This document shows positions 1 to 9,914 of a DNA stretch of 64,000 nucleotides, piece by piece. A program made the position numbers and the translations under genes. The stretch lies in the NCBI GenBank assembly GCA_946406115.1, contig OX291548.1, forward strand, positions 9,040,373 to 9,104,372, written 5' to 3'. The notes below the pieces were generated by a model. That model was given only the letters and a program-made list of their open reading frames with translations. It made no database searches and was not told where the DNA came from. The stretch comes from Apoda limacodes (lineage: Eukaryota > Arthropoda > Insecta > Lepidoptera > Limacodidae). Position 1 is the stretch's first letter; each line of letters starts with the position of its first letter.

Positions 1-75
1 CTGTTGGATAACACAAATAATAAATGTTTTCTTGTTCGGGAATTGAATCCACGACACTCGATTCAGCATTTAAGC
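1..75 (-). repeat. tRNA-derived SINE fragment (possible)
   Basis: The reverse complement around 38-60 contains a B-box-like GGATTCAATTCC in a context resembling lepidopteran tRNA-derived SINEs. It is short and cut by the window edge. Confidence 0.3.
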
Positions 76-1506
76 AAAAAAAAATATATATATAGTTATG
101 CATATTTAGTGCTTATGTTTGGATGGGAAAAATCTGATTCGGTTTCACCTTAACGTAATATACTACTTACAGCGAATGAACCATTGTTTATGCGACATGG
201 ATATTACACGACAGTTGGCCTTCTGCCCATAAACTGTTCTCGATGATTTCATATGTTTTGTTCAAGCTTAGATCAAAACGGTCACAGCAACACTGCTATT
301 TTTGGATAATTATATGTATGTTAACTATTGTAACAAGGTTGTTACAAACTTATGAATGTTTAATGTAAGGACGATTCGTAATCGACTCGTGCTGTTGTCG
401 CCCCTTTTGCTTTAATATTAAAGGTCGCTCTATGCGGCTCGATAGGCCGTATTTTTTTAACCAATTTAACCTTTTCATATTGTTCAGTAATTGGCTAAAA
501 GTATTTGCGGATGACTTGTTTTAAAATTATAGCCTTAATATCGTGGAAGCAAATGTCTATCTACGGAAACGTAACAGTGAAAAAAAGTTTTTTTGTAGGG
601 TCATAGAGGAGAGTATTTTAACAAATAATTAAAATATATAGTTGTTAGATGTACAGTCGATTGCATAAGTACATATGGAATAAGAAAACCCGATTGGTAT
701 ACGTATACTTACACACTAGAATAGTAGAAATAATAAAGGTCGCGCGCAATGAGCGATTTTTTATTGTCATTCTCTGGTCGTTTGTCCTGCAAGCATTGAG
801 CTAAATATTAAAAAAAGAAATGGCTTAAGGCGAATTGGTATTAGAATAGCGCGATCGCTCCACCGAAAGTTGCATTTTAAAAATAGCTTCAGTGCTTTTA
901 CAACACGGAAAAAAAAATGGGACTCTTGAGATTTTATATAAGCTTTTTTAGGAAATCGATACTTACACTTTTATCAATTCATCAGATTTTCGAACGTTGA
1001 CTACTTTAGTACACATTTTTATTTAGAACTGGAAGTATTGGTAAACCGGTATTTACCATACCTTTTACTTCGGTGTCTGATTGTCACAGCGGTTTTTCTC
1101 AGTAAGCTCAAAGTAATATCTACATAAAATTTAAAAATTAAAATTATAGTAGTAAAAATTAAATTTAAAATTAATAAAATTATAATTATATATTGAAGAA
1201 CTTACTTAGTCATTACGACAACTAAAATATCATATATAAAGAGTTTTTTTTTGTATATTATCAAATACATAATATAGATTACAATGTGTACCTACTTGGA
1301 TTTGCCTTTACTGTGGCGCAAGATTCGATATTTCGTCAAGTAGGTACAGTAACTAATAACTAAATTGCGGCGCACGATGATCGCGAAAGTGCCCCGCGTA
1401 GCCCACAATCTTACTTTTCCTACTTCACCCCCGCTAAAACCTAATGTGTCTGAACGGACCTCACCTTAATGGTTAGACGAATTATGTGATTTATTAATTT
1501 AGAAAT
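76..1506. other. AT-rich stretch, no gene recognised
   Basis: No convincing open frame, exon-like block or known repeat was seen on either strand. A somewhat GC-richer patch at 370-450 and low-complexity AT at 1130-1260 are the only visible structure. Confidence 0.5.
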
Positions 1507-1897
1507 TAATCATCCCACTTATATCATAAATGCGAAAGTTTGGAAGTTTGTTGCTCAATCATGCTTCAACCACTGGACGGATCGGGATGAACTTGGCATA
1601 CAATTTTTTTGGCTTTTTTTTTCAAAATTTTCCGCTTGAAATAACTATAACGTTTCTTACTCAATCCTTCTAATTGAGCTGAAATTTTGCACAGAGATAG
1701 TTTAATATACGGAGAAGGACATAGGCTACCCGGAATTTTATTCCGAAAATTTTAAAAGATCCCGCGGGAATAACTATATCCAAATTGCACTTGAACGAAC
1801 TATAGCTGCAGCTATAGTTGCTACACCAAACTTAGTATAATCAAGGAGTTGCCGCTAACCAAATTTAGGGCGTGCGGAGCCGCTGGCAAAAGCTAGT
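1507..1897 (+). mobile_element. Lep1-like non-autonomous Helitron
   Basis: Starts near TATATCATAAATGCGAAAGT, contains CCACTGGACGGATCGGGATG, and ends GGCAAAAGCTAG. These are the core phrases of the dispersed lepidopteran Lep1-type repeat with a Helitron-like CTAG end. Related copies occur at 10.0-10.5, 36.2, 37.7 and (minus) 40.0 kb. The 3' end abuts the mariner insertion. Confidence 0.6.
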
Positions 1898-2018
1898 AAT
1901 ACGAGGGGTGACCCAAAAGTAATGATAGTCAATATGAAATAAGGGAATCTTAGTTCAAGAAAAACATATTTCTCTACATAGTCTCCCTGCAAGTCAGTAT
2001 ATTTAGTCCACCTTTTTT

Positions 2019-2342
2019 TTAAACCCACAATTCCCTTTGAAAAAAATCATTCATCACCTCGCTATCGTCTTCAAATGTTTTGCCTCGGAGGTGTTCCTTG
2101 AGCAGAGGAAAGAGGTAAAAGTCACTGGGACCGAGGACTGGCGAATAGGGTGGGTGATCGAACCATTCGAATCCCGTTTCTTGAGTGGCAGCCATCGCGA
2201 CGTCGGCTTCGTGAGCCGATGCGTTATCTTGGTGAAACAACACTCCAGCTCGCAGTTTGCCTGGTCTTTTCTCCATTAAGGCCTTCCGCAGTCTTCTTAT
2301 TTGGTCTGCGTAGTAAGAGCATGTAATAGTGGCTCTTTTCAT
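2019..2342 (-). pseudogene. mariner transposase, C-terminal half (fragment)
   Basis: The frame contains FHQDNASAH and, further on, PPYSPVLGPSDFYLFPLLK. These carry the second and third catalytic acidic residues of the mariner DDE/D domain. The frame is lost where the nested LINE begins near 2347. The first catalytic region is missing, so it is inactive. Confidence 0.88.
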
Positions 2343-2346
2343 CCTT

Positions 2347-3840
2347 AAATATTAATAAGGGCCCAGGCAGTGACCACATACCACCAGTGTTTATACGTAA
2401 TTGTGCTAGCGCCTTAAAATTACCTTTATGCATTTTATATAACAGATCTTTAAGTGAGGGATACTTTCCAAAAGCTTGGAAAGATGCCCATATCTTTCCA
2501 GTCTTCAAAAAGGGTTTCAACAATAAAGTCGACAACTACAGACCGATTTCTATCCTTAACATTTTTGCTAAGATTTTTTAAAAACTTGTTTATAATGCCA
2601 TTTATCCTACCATTTACTATGGTATCCCTGTCAGTCAACATGGTTTTCTAAAAAGACGCTCTACCATAAGTAACTTAGCTGAGTTCGTCACCTATATTTT
2701 TAAAAATATGGAATCTAGTGGGCTAGTTGATGTGATCTACACTGATTTTGAAAAAGCTTTTGATCGGGTGGATCACGTCATCTGCTGCGCAAATTAGAAA
2801 AGCTAGGGATCCATGGTGTATTGTTACGATGGATTGAGTCATACCTGAGCAATCGGTTCCAAGCAGTTGTATTAGGAGGTTAAATCAGATATTGTTCCTG
2901 TCACTTCCGGTGTTCCCCAAGGATCCCATTTAGGACCTCTTCTATACAATGCTTACCTTTATGACATCTACACATGTTTTAATAATGCCATGTTTATGAC
3001 TTACGCTGACGATATAAAGATTTTTATCAAGATAAAAAATATCGAGGATTGCTATAAATTAAAACATGATTTAAATCGGCTATCGGAATACTACACATTG
3101 AATCGCATCAATATTAATTTAAATAAATGCCAGTCTATTACATTTTCTCGAAAAAATAAAACTATATGTTTTGCATATAAAATTGATGACTCACCAATTA
3201 ATAAAGCTGACGTTGTTAAGGACTTGGGTATCCTCCTTGATAAAAAACTTACATTTAATGACCATATCCTTCACATAACCAATAAATCATACAATAGTTT
3301 AGGCATCATCCTACGTTCTTGCTCATTGTTTCGTAAGTTCTATATTTTTCGTATGTACGGAGCATATTAGAATATGGTAGTAGTATCTGGTCTCCTCATT
3401 ATCTACTGTATAAAGACGAAGTAGAAAACATACAAGAAAAAATTCTTTCTTATCTTGACTTTAAAAGTAAGCCTCAATATTGTACTTACAAAGAAAAATG
3501 CCTTCATTATAAATTGTTATCTTTACCGGACCGGAGGACCTTACTAGACCAAATGCTACTCCACGATATACTCTGCGGCCGTTTAGACAATTCTTGCCTA
3601 TTGTCTGAAATAAACTTTTCAGTGCCTCTTCGCCGTACTCGACATACCAAACTATTTGCATCATCTCAATATCGCACAAATTACGCCAAAAATTCACCAC
3701 TTAACCGAGTTTGCGACTCGTACAATCAAAGATTTCGAGATATCGATTTATTCTCACTAAATAAGGTTGCTTACAAGCGTAAAATTACAAATGTACTTTA
3801 AATGGCTAGTTCACCTATAGCCGCAAGTGAATAAAATTAA
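2347..3840 (+). mobile_element. 5'-truncated non-LTR retrotransposon (Jockey-superfamily-like), frameshifted
   Basis: Reverse transcriptase motifs appear in order across broken frames: SDHIPPVFIRNCAS (near 2370), FPKAWKDAHIFPVFKKG (2466-2520), YRPISIL (near 2540), GVPQGS-like codons (near 2910), YADDIKIF (3002) and ITFSRKN (3135). A C-terminal segment follows to TAA near 3800. The frames need several shifts, so the copy is dead. It lies inside the mariner element and inserted after it. Confidence 0.8.
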
Positions 3841-3955
3841 TAACACAATATTTTTTATGTTATTTCTTTACCTTATTTACAAATATTACTTTTATAAAAT
3901 GGTATAAAATAATAAAGTAAAAAATATTATATAAAACATAAATAAATAAATAAAA

Positions 3956-3991
3956 TACACACACGCACACACACACGCGCGCACACACACG

Positions 3992-4024
<33 letters not shown>

Positions 4025-4029
4025 GCGCG

Positions 4030-4093
<64 letters not shown>
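3956..4093. repeat. (CA)n/(CG) microsatellite
   Basis: About 138 bases of CA dinucleotides interrupted by CGCG, ending in a pure CA run. It produces spurious cysteine/valine open frames on the other strand. Confidence 0.97.
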
Positions 4094-4094
<1 letters not shown>

Positions 4095-4377
4095 AGACAC
4101 CAACTACAACACTACTTACGCATCTACATCCACATCAGTAGGTAAATACCACACAGCAATTACTACATATTTCTGCAGATAGTAATAATTTACAAATTGA
4201 ATTAAAATATTTTTTATTCCAAACATTAACATTTTTATACCGACTCGATGCCTCTTTTTTTACATTATATTATTAAATTTAAAAAGGGACGTGATAATGT
4301 CCACCCACATATATGTACAAGTAATTTAGGGAAATCTGTTATTGGCTTCTGTTTAATAATTAAATATTAAATAAATA

Positions 4378-4510
4378 TATTTTTGGACACTACACACAGC
4401 GCCGTCTAGCCCCAAAGTAAGCAAAGCTTGTGTTATGGGTACCAGACAACGGATATAAATACATATATATTACTTTTTTTTTTGTAAATACATACACATC
4501 ATACATACAT
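4378..4510 (-). repeat. tRNA-derived SINE, 3' part
   Basis: Contains CACACAGCGCCGTCTAGCCC and GCAAAGCTTGTGTTATGGGT. This is the reverse complement of the tail of a common lepidopteran SINE. A second copy with the same phrases is at 17562-17690. Confidence 0.65.
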
Positions 4511-4545
4511 AAGTACACCCAGACCATTATATTAAGATTACTTGT

Positions 4546-4761
4546 TTATTTTTGTATGGCTGTTGGTTTTCTAAATAAATAAATAAATAAATTCCACCAT
4601 AATAATTCCTTCAGCGTCCCAAAAAAGCAGTCCGCCAATGTTTCCACTAGGTCGCTGGGTATGTCTTCAGTAGACATTTTTTTCAAACAGAGGTACTTGA
4701 TGACAGCTCTGATTTCGTATTTCTCCGTTTTGATGTTTTCTCTCCGACTGTTCGTATTCAA
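4546..4761 (-). pseudogene. mariner transposase, N-terminal fragment
   Basis: The minus-strand frame contains EIRAVIKYLCLKKMSTEDIP then SDLVETLADC. This resembles the first helix-turn-helix of mariner transposases (R..IKYL..KG.S..EI...L...L). The frame then runs into an AAAT repeat of the nested insertion. It belongs with the C-terminal piece at 2019-2342. Confidence 0.75.
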
Positions 4762-5069
4762 ATGAATGTACCTCCCGGGAATCGTGGCCCATTTATATGA
4801 TTTTTTTGTGCTGACCTAGTAGATATATGATTTATGAGCTTTACAAATATCCGATTATCATTTTGGATCACTCCTCGTACACACAATAAGTTAATAAACT
4901 CTACTATCCTAATGTCTGGTGTTTTCTTCCTAGTTTCTTATTTTTTCATTAATTATGAATAAGTTTCTTTTTTTTAAATGTTAAATACTGTTAAAAACAA
5001 TCGAAATAACAGCAGAGCATAAAAATTGAATTCAAGTCACTCAGACAGTAAAATCAAAAAAAAAAATTG

Positions 5070-5135
5070 AACAGTATTTATGAGGATCGAACTCATGTCA
5101 GCAAGGTAATCTGTGTCTTTAAACCGATGGACTAC
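5070..5135 (-). repeat. tRNA-like SINE head (possible)
   Basis: The reverse complement carries TAGTCCATCGG (A-box-like) and AGTTCGATCC (B box) about 40 bases apart. It sits just outside the left end of the long-TIR element. Confidence 0.35.
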
Positions 5136-5157
5136 GACTGGTGATTTTCGCTCACGA

Positions 5158-5330
5158 CCCGTGCGCCCACTGATCTACCCACCAGTGGGTGCAGGAGGAA
5201 TTCTTACTTACCCGTACACTCACTGTATCCCACCAGTGGCTGGAGGGGGAAATCATGTTTTCCCGTGCACCCACCGGGCTTACCCACCTGTGGGGGCAGG
5301 AGGAATTCATGTTTGCCCGTGCACCTACTG
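5158..5330 (+). repeat. Tandem subrepeat array in left arm of long-TIR element
   Basis: Three units of about 50-54 bp plus a partial, each starting CCCGTGCACCCACTG and containing CACCAGTGGGTGCAGGAGGA. Each unit has an internal inverted repeat (CACCCACTG / CAGTGGGTG) able to form a hairpin. Confidence 0.85.
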
Positions 5331-5544
5331 TAATAAATAGACATAAAAAATGAAAATATAAATAGTTTAAATTCTGGTAATATTTCAATAGCCTATTGTT
5401 TTGAAGTGTTTGTTTTTCAGATTGCATAAGTAAAGTAACTCCCGAGAAAAATATATTCATATATCAAATATCATTACACAGCAGACGTACATATACGTGT
5501 ATATATATACAGAAATACATATTTACATTTTGCAAACATGTAAA

Positions 5545-5650
5545 TAAATAAATAAATAAATAAATAGGTAATCATATACATATTAAAGATATAATAAAAT
5601 ACATATACATGCACATATTCATATATACACACACAGACATATAATAATAA

Positions 5651-5681
<31 letters not shown>

Positions 5682-5720
5682 AATTCAAATACATATAAAA
5701 TATATGTAAAATAAAAATAT
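5545..5720. repeat. AT-rich simple sequence, (AAAT)n and (AT)n
   Basis: Contains a run of AAAT units near 5541-5567 and a pure AT run near 5655-5681. The block from about 5385 to 5720 resembles 14450-15000 in inverted orientation. Confidence 0.8.
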
Positions 5721-6203
5721 TTATGGCTCAAAACTACGAAGGTGGTGAATTTCAGGTTTGCAATTTGAGCATAAAATTTTAAAAGCAAAAGCCAAAAAAA
5801 GAAGTATAAATGATTGGTTTGTTATTAAACTTAACATATTTAAAAGGAGCGCGCACAGAATTCACAATTTTTCAAATTACAGCGATTTTAGGGTAACTCG
5901 ACTGCAAAAATCGTCATTTCGTGAACGTAACTAAATATTTATTTTTAAATATAATGTTTATAGAAAACAATAACATATTATTATTTTTAATAGTATTCTT
6001 CTATAGTTTTTTGAATGCAAATGGAAATTTGGTGAATAGAGATGGATATTTATAAAAATCATCAAATTGAAAAAAGAAAAGTAGCAAAGTTTCAAATTTC
6101 AAGCACCAAATTCAAAATATAACAAAATGTAGATGACCTAAAAAGTAAAATTAAATATTACTATGATAAGGACTTTATTTTGTTTGTATTTGCATACTTA
6201 CAG

Positions 6204-6303
6204 GTTCTTATCTTCTGAAATTAGTATTATAAAGGCAAATAAAAGTAGAGTTCCCGGAATGACTAGGAGTTTACTGAATGATCCAGTTGAAATTTTCTTA
6301 CAG
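6204..6303 (+). other. Possible exon of the long-TIR element
   Basis: A stretch open in one frame (FLSSEISIIKANKSRVPGMT then RSLLNDPVEIFLQ) lies between a good acceptor (tttgcatacttacag) and a donor-like GTAAAA. It does not resemble a protein I know and may be chance. Confidence 0.25.
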
Positions 6304-6926
6304 GTAAAAGTATTTTTGAGTCATAAATGCGAAAATTAACTTTTGTTATAAATTTGATATAATATTATAATCAAACAACATAGAATTCGAAAATAATAAA
6401 AACAAAACTGGTTACAAAACTCTTCTTAATACTTTACTTACTTTTACAAACAAAAATATTCACAAAATCAACTTTGAACTAATTTAAACTATGCCTAGCG
6501 TCTTTAATTTTAATCAGTCTTTAATAGTAGTCTCATGATAAATAATCAAATTAAGTATTGCACTTTGAACTAACGCACTGAAATAAACAATATACGTAAT
6601 GCAAACGCATAAAATAAAATAAAACTAATTTTTCTTTTTTTTTCAATAATAAAAATAGCCCCAAGAAAATAAAATAATTAACATTTCTCAAATATATCAA
6701 CATTAAACTTAAAATGGAAACTTGCGATTCTTTCAACTTTCAATGACGCTGTAGATGTTATCTCTATAATTTGTTAAAATGTCACATAATACACATCTTT
6801 TGGTTTTAGCTGAAATACCTTAGAACGTAAAGCTATGGTTGTTGATAAAAGTACTTGTTTTTGTTACTTGATATCATTTTTAATTGCGAAGTCTCTTTTT
6901 CGTGGGCACATCCTACTAACATCATC

Positions 6927-7830
6927 CTATTGATAGAAATCCCCGACCTTTCGACGTACATCTGGCTTCAAAACTACTTTGCGAACTTTTTTGTCGGACA
7001 TCAGAATAGTTTTATTATTTTTCTGTTTGGGCATTAATAGCTTAGCCATGTGTAACAATATGTATTTTCTGATACCAGTGCCACCAACGCATCTTTGAAA
7101 AATTTCTCTCTCTCTTGAGTTTATCTTTAATGTTGCTGATTTTGTCTTCAATTGAGTAGATAATCCTTCACCAAATAACAGTTGCTTGCGTAGTTCACGA
7201 GGTACTGGTACTGGTTTATCTTTGATTAAGTCATTCACTTTACTATTGGGAGTCAACTGCTCATTGTCCTTCTTCTTTTCTATCTTTTCCTTTCTTCTTA
7301 TTTTTTTATTTAACGCATCAATCTTACGTCTCATTTCTGTTATTTTATATTGTTGTTTTTTTATTTTTCTGTATGCTTTTGCCCGGTCTTTTTTCACACT
7401 TTTTCTTCCACGCTGTCTTCTCACCGAGTTTTGAGGAGACCCTACTAGCTCCGTATCTGAAGACGGCGGACTATTACTGACTACATTTTCTTACATCTTT
7501 CTCTTGTCTCTATATTTCTATGAAGCATTTTTCCATTGTTTTCTTTGCTTACGTAACTCCCGTTCTGTCATATCTGCTGCTTTCTTAACCTTTTTTTCAG
7601 CTTTCTTTTTACTGGTAGTACGTACTCCCTATCTTTAGCTCGTTTTACTTCTCTTTGTTCCTATGTCATTTTGTCTAAGAACCTCCGCTTTCTTGCATTG
7701 TCTTTTTCCCTTTATTTTATATAAGCTGAACTATTTTTTTTTAAGTACTGTTTTAGTTTTCTTCTTTTTCTCATCTTCGTTTGGTTCTATTTTTACTGAA
7801 AACAACAGATCTTTGAATTTTAACAAAAAA
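6927..7830 (-). pseudogene. Lysine/arginine-rich TE-associated ORF, broken
   Basis: A 165-residue frame (7424 to 6927) starts MRRQRGRKSVKKDRAKAYRK. It has a predicted basic coiled coil (KITEMRRKIDALNKKIRRKE), then KPVPVPRELRKQLLFGEGLS and ends KVGDFYQ. Upstream, to about 7830, the minus strand encodes more basic sequence (TERELRKQRKQWKNAS) interrupted by stops. It resembles lysine-rich hypothetical proteins carried by arthropod mobile elements. I cannot name the family or a function, and no catalytic domain is visible. Confidence 0.5.
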
Positions 7831-8801
7831 TTTATTAAATATTAACCAATAAACGAATCATTAACCACTACGTCAATCCGGGAACGCGTCGTCATGTCCG
7901 GAAACGTTCCCTTAACGACTGTTCCCGAAATGACGTTTTAACATTTCGCTCCTATAATTCCGATGGTCACCATCTAAGACATATTATTTCTAGGTTATTG
8001 TGAAATAAACAATGATAGTTTTACAGAATACTTATTAACTAATTGGTATTTTAATATAATTTACTATTGTACCCATTCCCGTGATGACGTATAATTAAGG
8101 TACGGTAAAATATATATGAACATAACAGTACTTACCACTTAAATTGTTATTTATTTACGCACAAAACAAATGACGCCCGCCTCACAACACTATTGCTCGC
8201 CACTAAAGCACACTAGCGCCGCAAGTCGCATCCAAGAATAAAAGTTTTCACTATCTAACGCTGCGTTCACGGCTATGACGTTTGATTTCACGGACAAACT
8301 TTTGACAAATACCGTGTTTATAATTATTTTATTTTCTATATTTTGGCTAAGAATAATAATTGTTTAGGAAACAAACAAACTCTAATGAACATTGAGAACA
8401 TAAAAAGTATGATTTTACTATTTGTTAACGTAAGTTGAAGATTGAAGTTTTTGTTTTGGACGCGTTCCCGAACTGACTTTTTACACATATTTCTTGTTAA
8501 ATTATTTAAAATTACTTATTTTTCAAATCATAAATTTTAGGTGTAGATACATCTAATTGATCTCGATAGTATTAAATTCTTATTTACTGTTATTCATTCG
8601 TATATTTTATTTTACGAGCTTCCAAACCGAATTCGCCACCTTCGTGGTTTTGAGCCTTATAGATATCACCACCCAGGACCTATCTAAGTTAATTTAGTTT
8701 TATTGCAATCTGAAAAACAAACCCTTAAAAACAATAGGTTATTAAATTATTACGTTTTTTTTTATTAAATTTATATTTTCATTTTCTATGTCTAGTAATT
8801 A

Positions 8802-8974
8802 CAGTAGGTGCACGGGCAAACATGAATTCTCCCTGCACCCACTGGTGGGTAAACCCGGTGGGTGCACGGGAAAACATGATTTCCCCCTCCACCTACTTGT
8901 GGGATACAGTGGGTGTACGGGTAAGTAAGAATTCCCCCTGCACCCACTAGTGGGTAGATCAGTGGGTGCACGGG
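8802..8974 (-). repeat. Tandem subrepeat array in right arm of long-TIR element
   Basis: Inverted counterpart of the array at 5158-5330, with the same units in the same order on the other strand and only scattered differences. Confidence 0.85.
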
Positions 8975-9000
8975 TCGGGAGCGGTAATTTTCACTTGACG

Positions 9001-9730
9001 AAATAAACTAAACTAGATTTAATAAAATATTTTGAAGCTAATGTAACAACATAATGTATTAAATCATTAAGTCAGATATTATTGTTGATATTGACAGATA
9101 GTAATGTGAATGTTTGAGTGAGTAGTTAACAGAATCGGTTGCATGCTGTTTTGACCCTAAAGCTATGCATGAATGATTGCCAAACGCGTAAATTAGGTCG
9201 GATCGGAATGGTCGATTGGTTCGGGCCACGCCGTTCGCCTCCATACCGCACAACATCGAATTTTATTCCACTTATGGTGTTACAATTTCAGTATAACTAC
9301 TCAATTAATGTATTCCATTTACATAAATATACCATCCTTATTCTCCATTTATAAGACAAATGCCTACCAGAGGTCGTGTTATTATTGGCCCTGCTTTTAG
9401 AATCCTCGCTAGAGACTCACTAGTATTTGAAAATTGAATGTGTCAAATAATGTTGAAATGATTTTGATAAAAAAACAAGTATGAAAACCGTGTATCACCT
9501 TGGAATTAACGACACCCTATATAGTAAGGGTTGCGTCTCGGTATGAGCTGGCCCGAAGGCTACGTTCTTATTCTATTTTTCTTATCCTATCGTTACGTAA
9601 AGTGACCTTAAGAAAGATTTTGTATACAAAATTGTTTGCTTTGCGTCGATCACGTAACGATAGTGAATAATAAATACAATAAACGTTGATATTATATGTA
9701 GTATTAACCTTTATTTTCTTATGTTTACAG
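9001..9730. other. Upstream flank of first visible ATP8A exon, no gene seen
   Basis: No block resembling the ATP8A N-terminus was found here. A GC-richer patch at 9180-9260 is not recognised. Confidence 0.5.
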
Positions 9731-9914
9731 CTTACACTCATTTATCCCGCTATTCCTGTTCGAGCAGTTCAGACGGTACTCGAACTGTTTTTTCCTTCTG
9801 ATCGCTCTGCTGCAACAAATTCCTGATGTATCTCCCACGGGAAGATGGACGACGCTTATACCGCTGTGTTTTATACTCAGCGTCAGCGCCATCAAGGAGG
9901 TTATTGAGGATTTT
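9731..9914 (+). CDS. ATP8A: ATP8A coding exon: TM1-TM2
   Basis: First recognisable exon, with acceptor tttacag and donor GTGAGT. After one base completing a split codon it encodes 61 residues. They contain FEQFRRYSN just before TM1, [13 protein letters not shown] in the TM1-TM2 loop (the double glutamine is near the lipid entry site in P4-ATPases) and TM2 ending IKEVIEDF. It ends in phase 0 and joins KRHLADD of the next exon. The preceding exon must end in phase 2 and was not found in the 9.7 kb upstream. Confidence 0.93.

Larger units (their letters stand above)
1902..4877 (-). mobile_element. mariner-family DNA transposon, split by nested insertions
   Basis: Imperfect terminal inverted repeats begin CGAGGGGTGACCCAAAA at 1902 and, on the other strand, CGAGGAGTGATCCAAAA at 4877. 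Both ends are flanked by TA (1900-1901 and 4878-4879), the target duplication of Tc1/mariner elements. The transposase reads on the minus strand in two pieces separated by a LINE, a CA microsatellite and a SINE tail. The remaining mariner sequence is shorter than a full element of about 1.3 kb, so the middle has also been lost. Confidence 0.85.
5140..8994. mobile_element. 3.85-kb DNA element with long terminal inverted repeats (unidentified family)
   Basis: The outer ends are inverted copies: the left reads GACCCGTGCGCCCACTGATC near 5155, the right mirrors it up to about 8979. The arms contain matching tandem arrays, a shared CTGAAAAACAA-type segment, and TTTTGAGCC..ACGAAGGTGG at 5725-5745 and 8642-8660. 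The left arm has an extra AT-rich block at about 5427-5720. The interior holds a lysine-rich broken ORF on the minus strand and a recurrent 15-bp motif. No clear target duplication was seen. Confidence 0.65.

Noticed and set aside
3860..4092. Open frames of alternating Cys-Val or Ala-Arg on the minus strand
   Set aside because: They are only the translation of the CA/CG microsatellite.
5474..5788. 104-codon Tyr/Ile/Phe-rich minus-strand frame
   Set aside because: It arises from AT-rich simple sequence.
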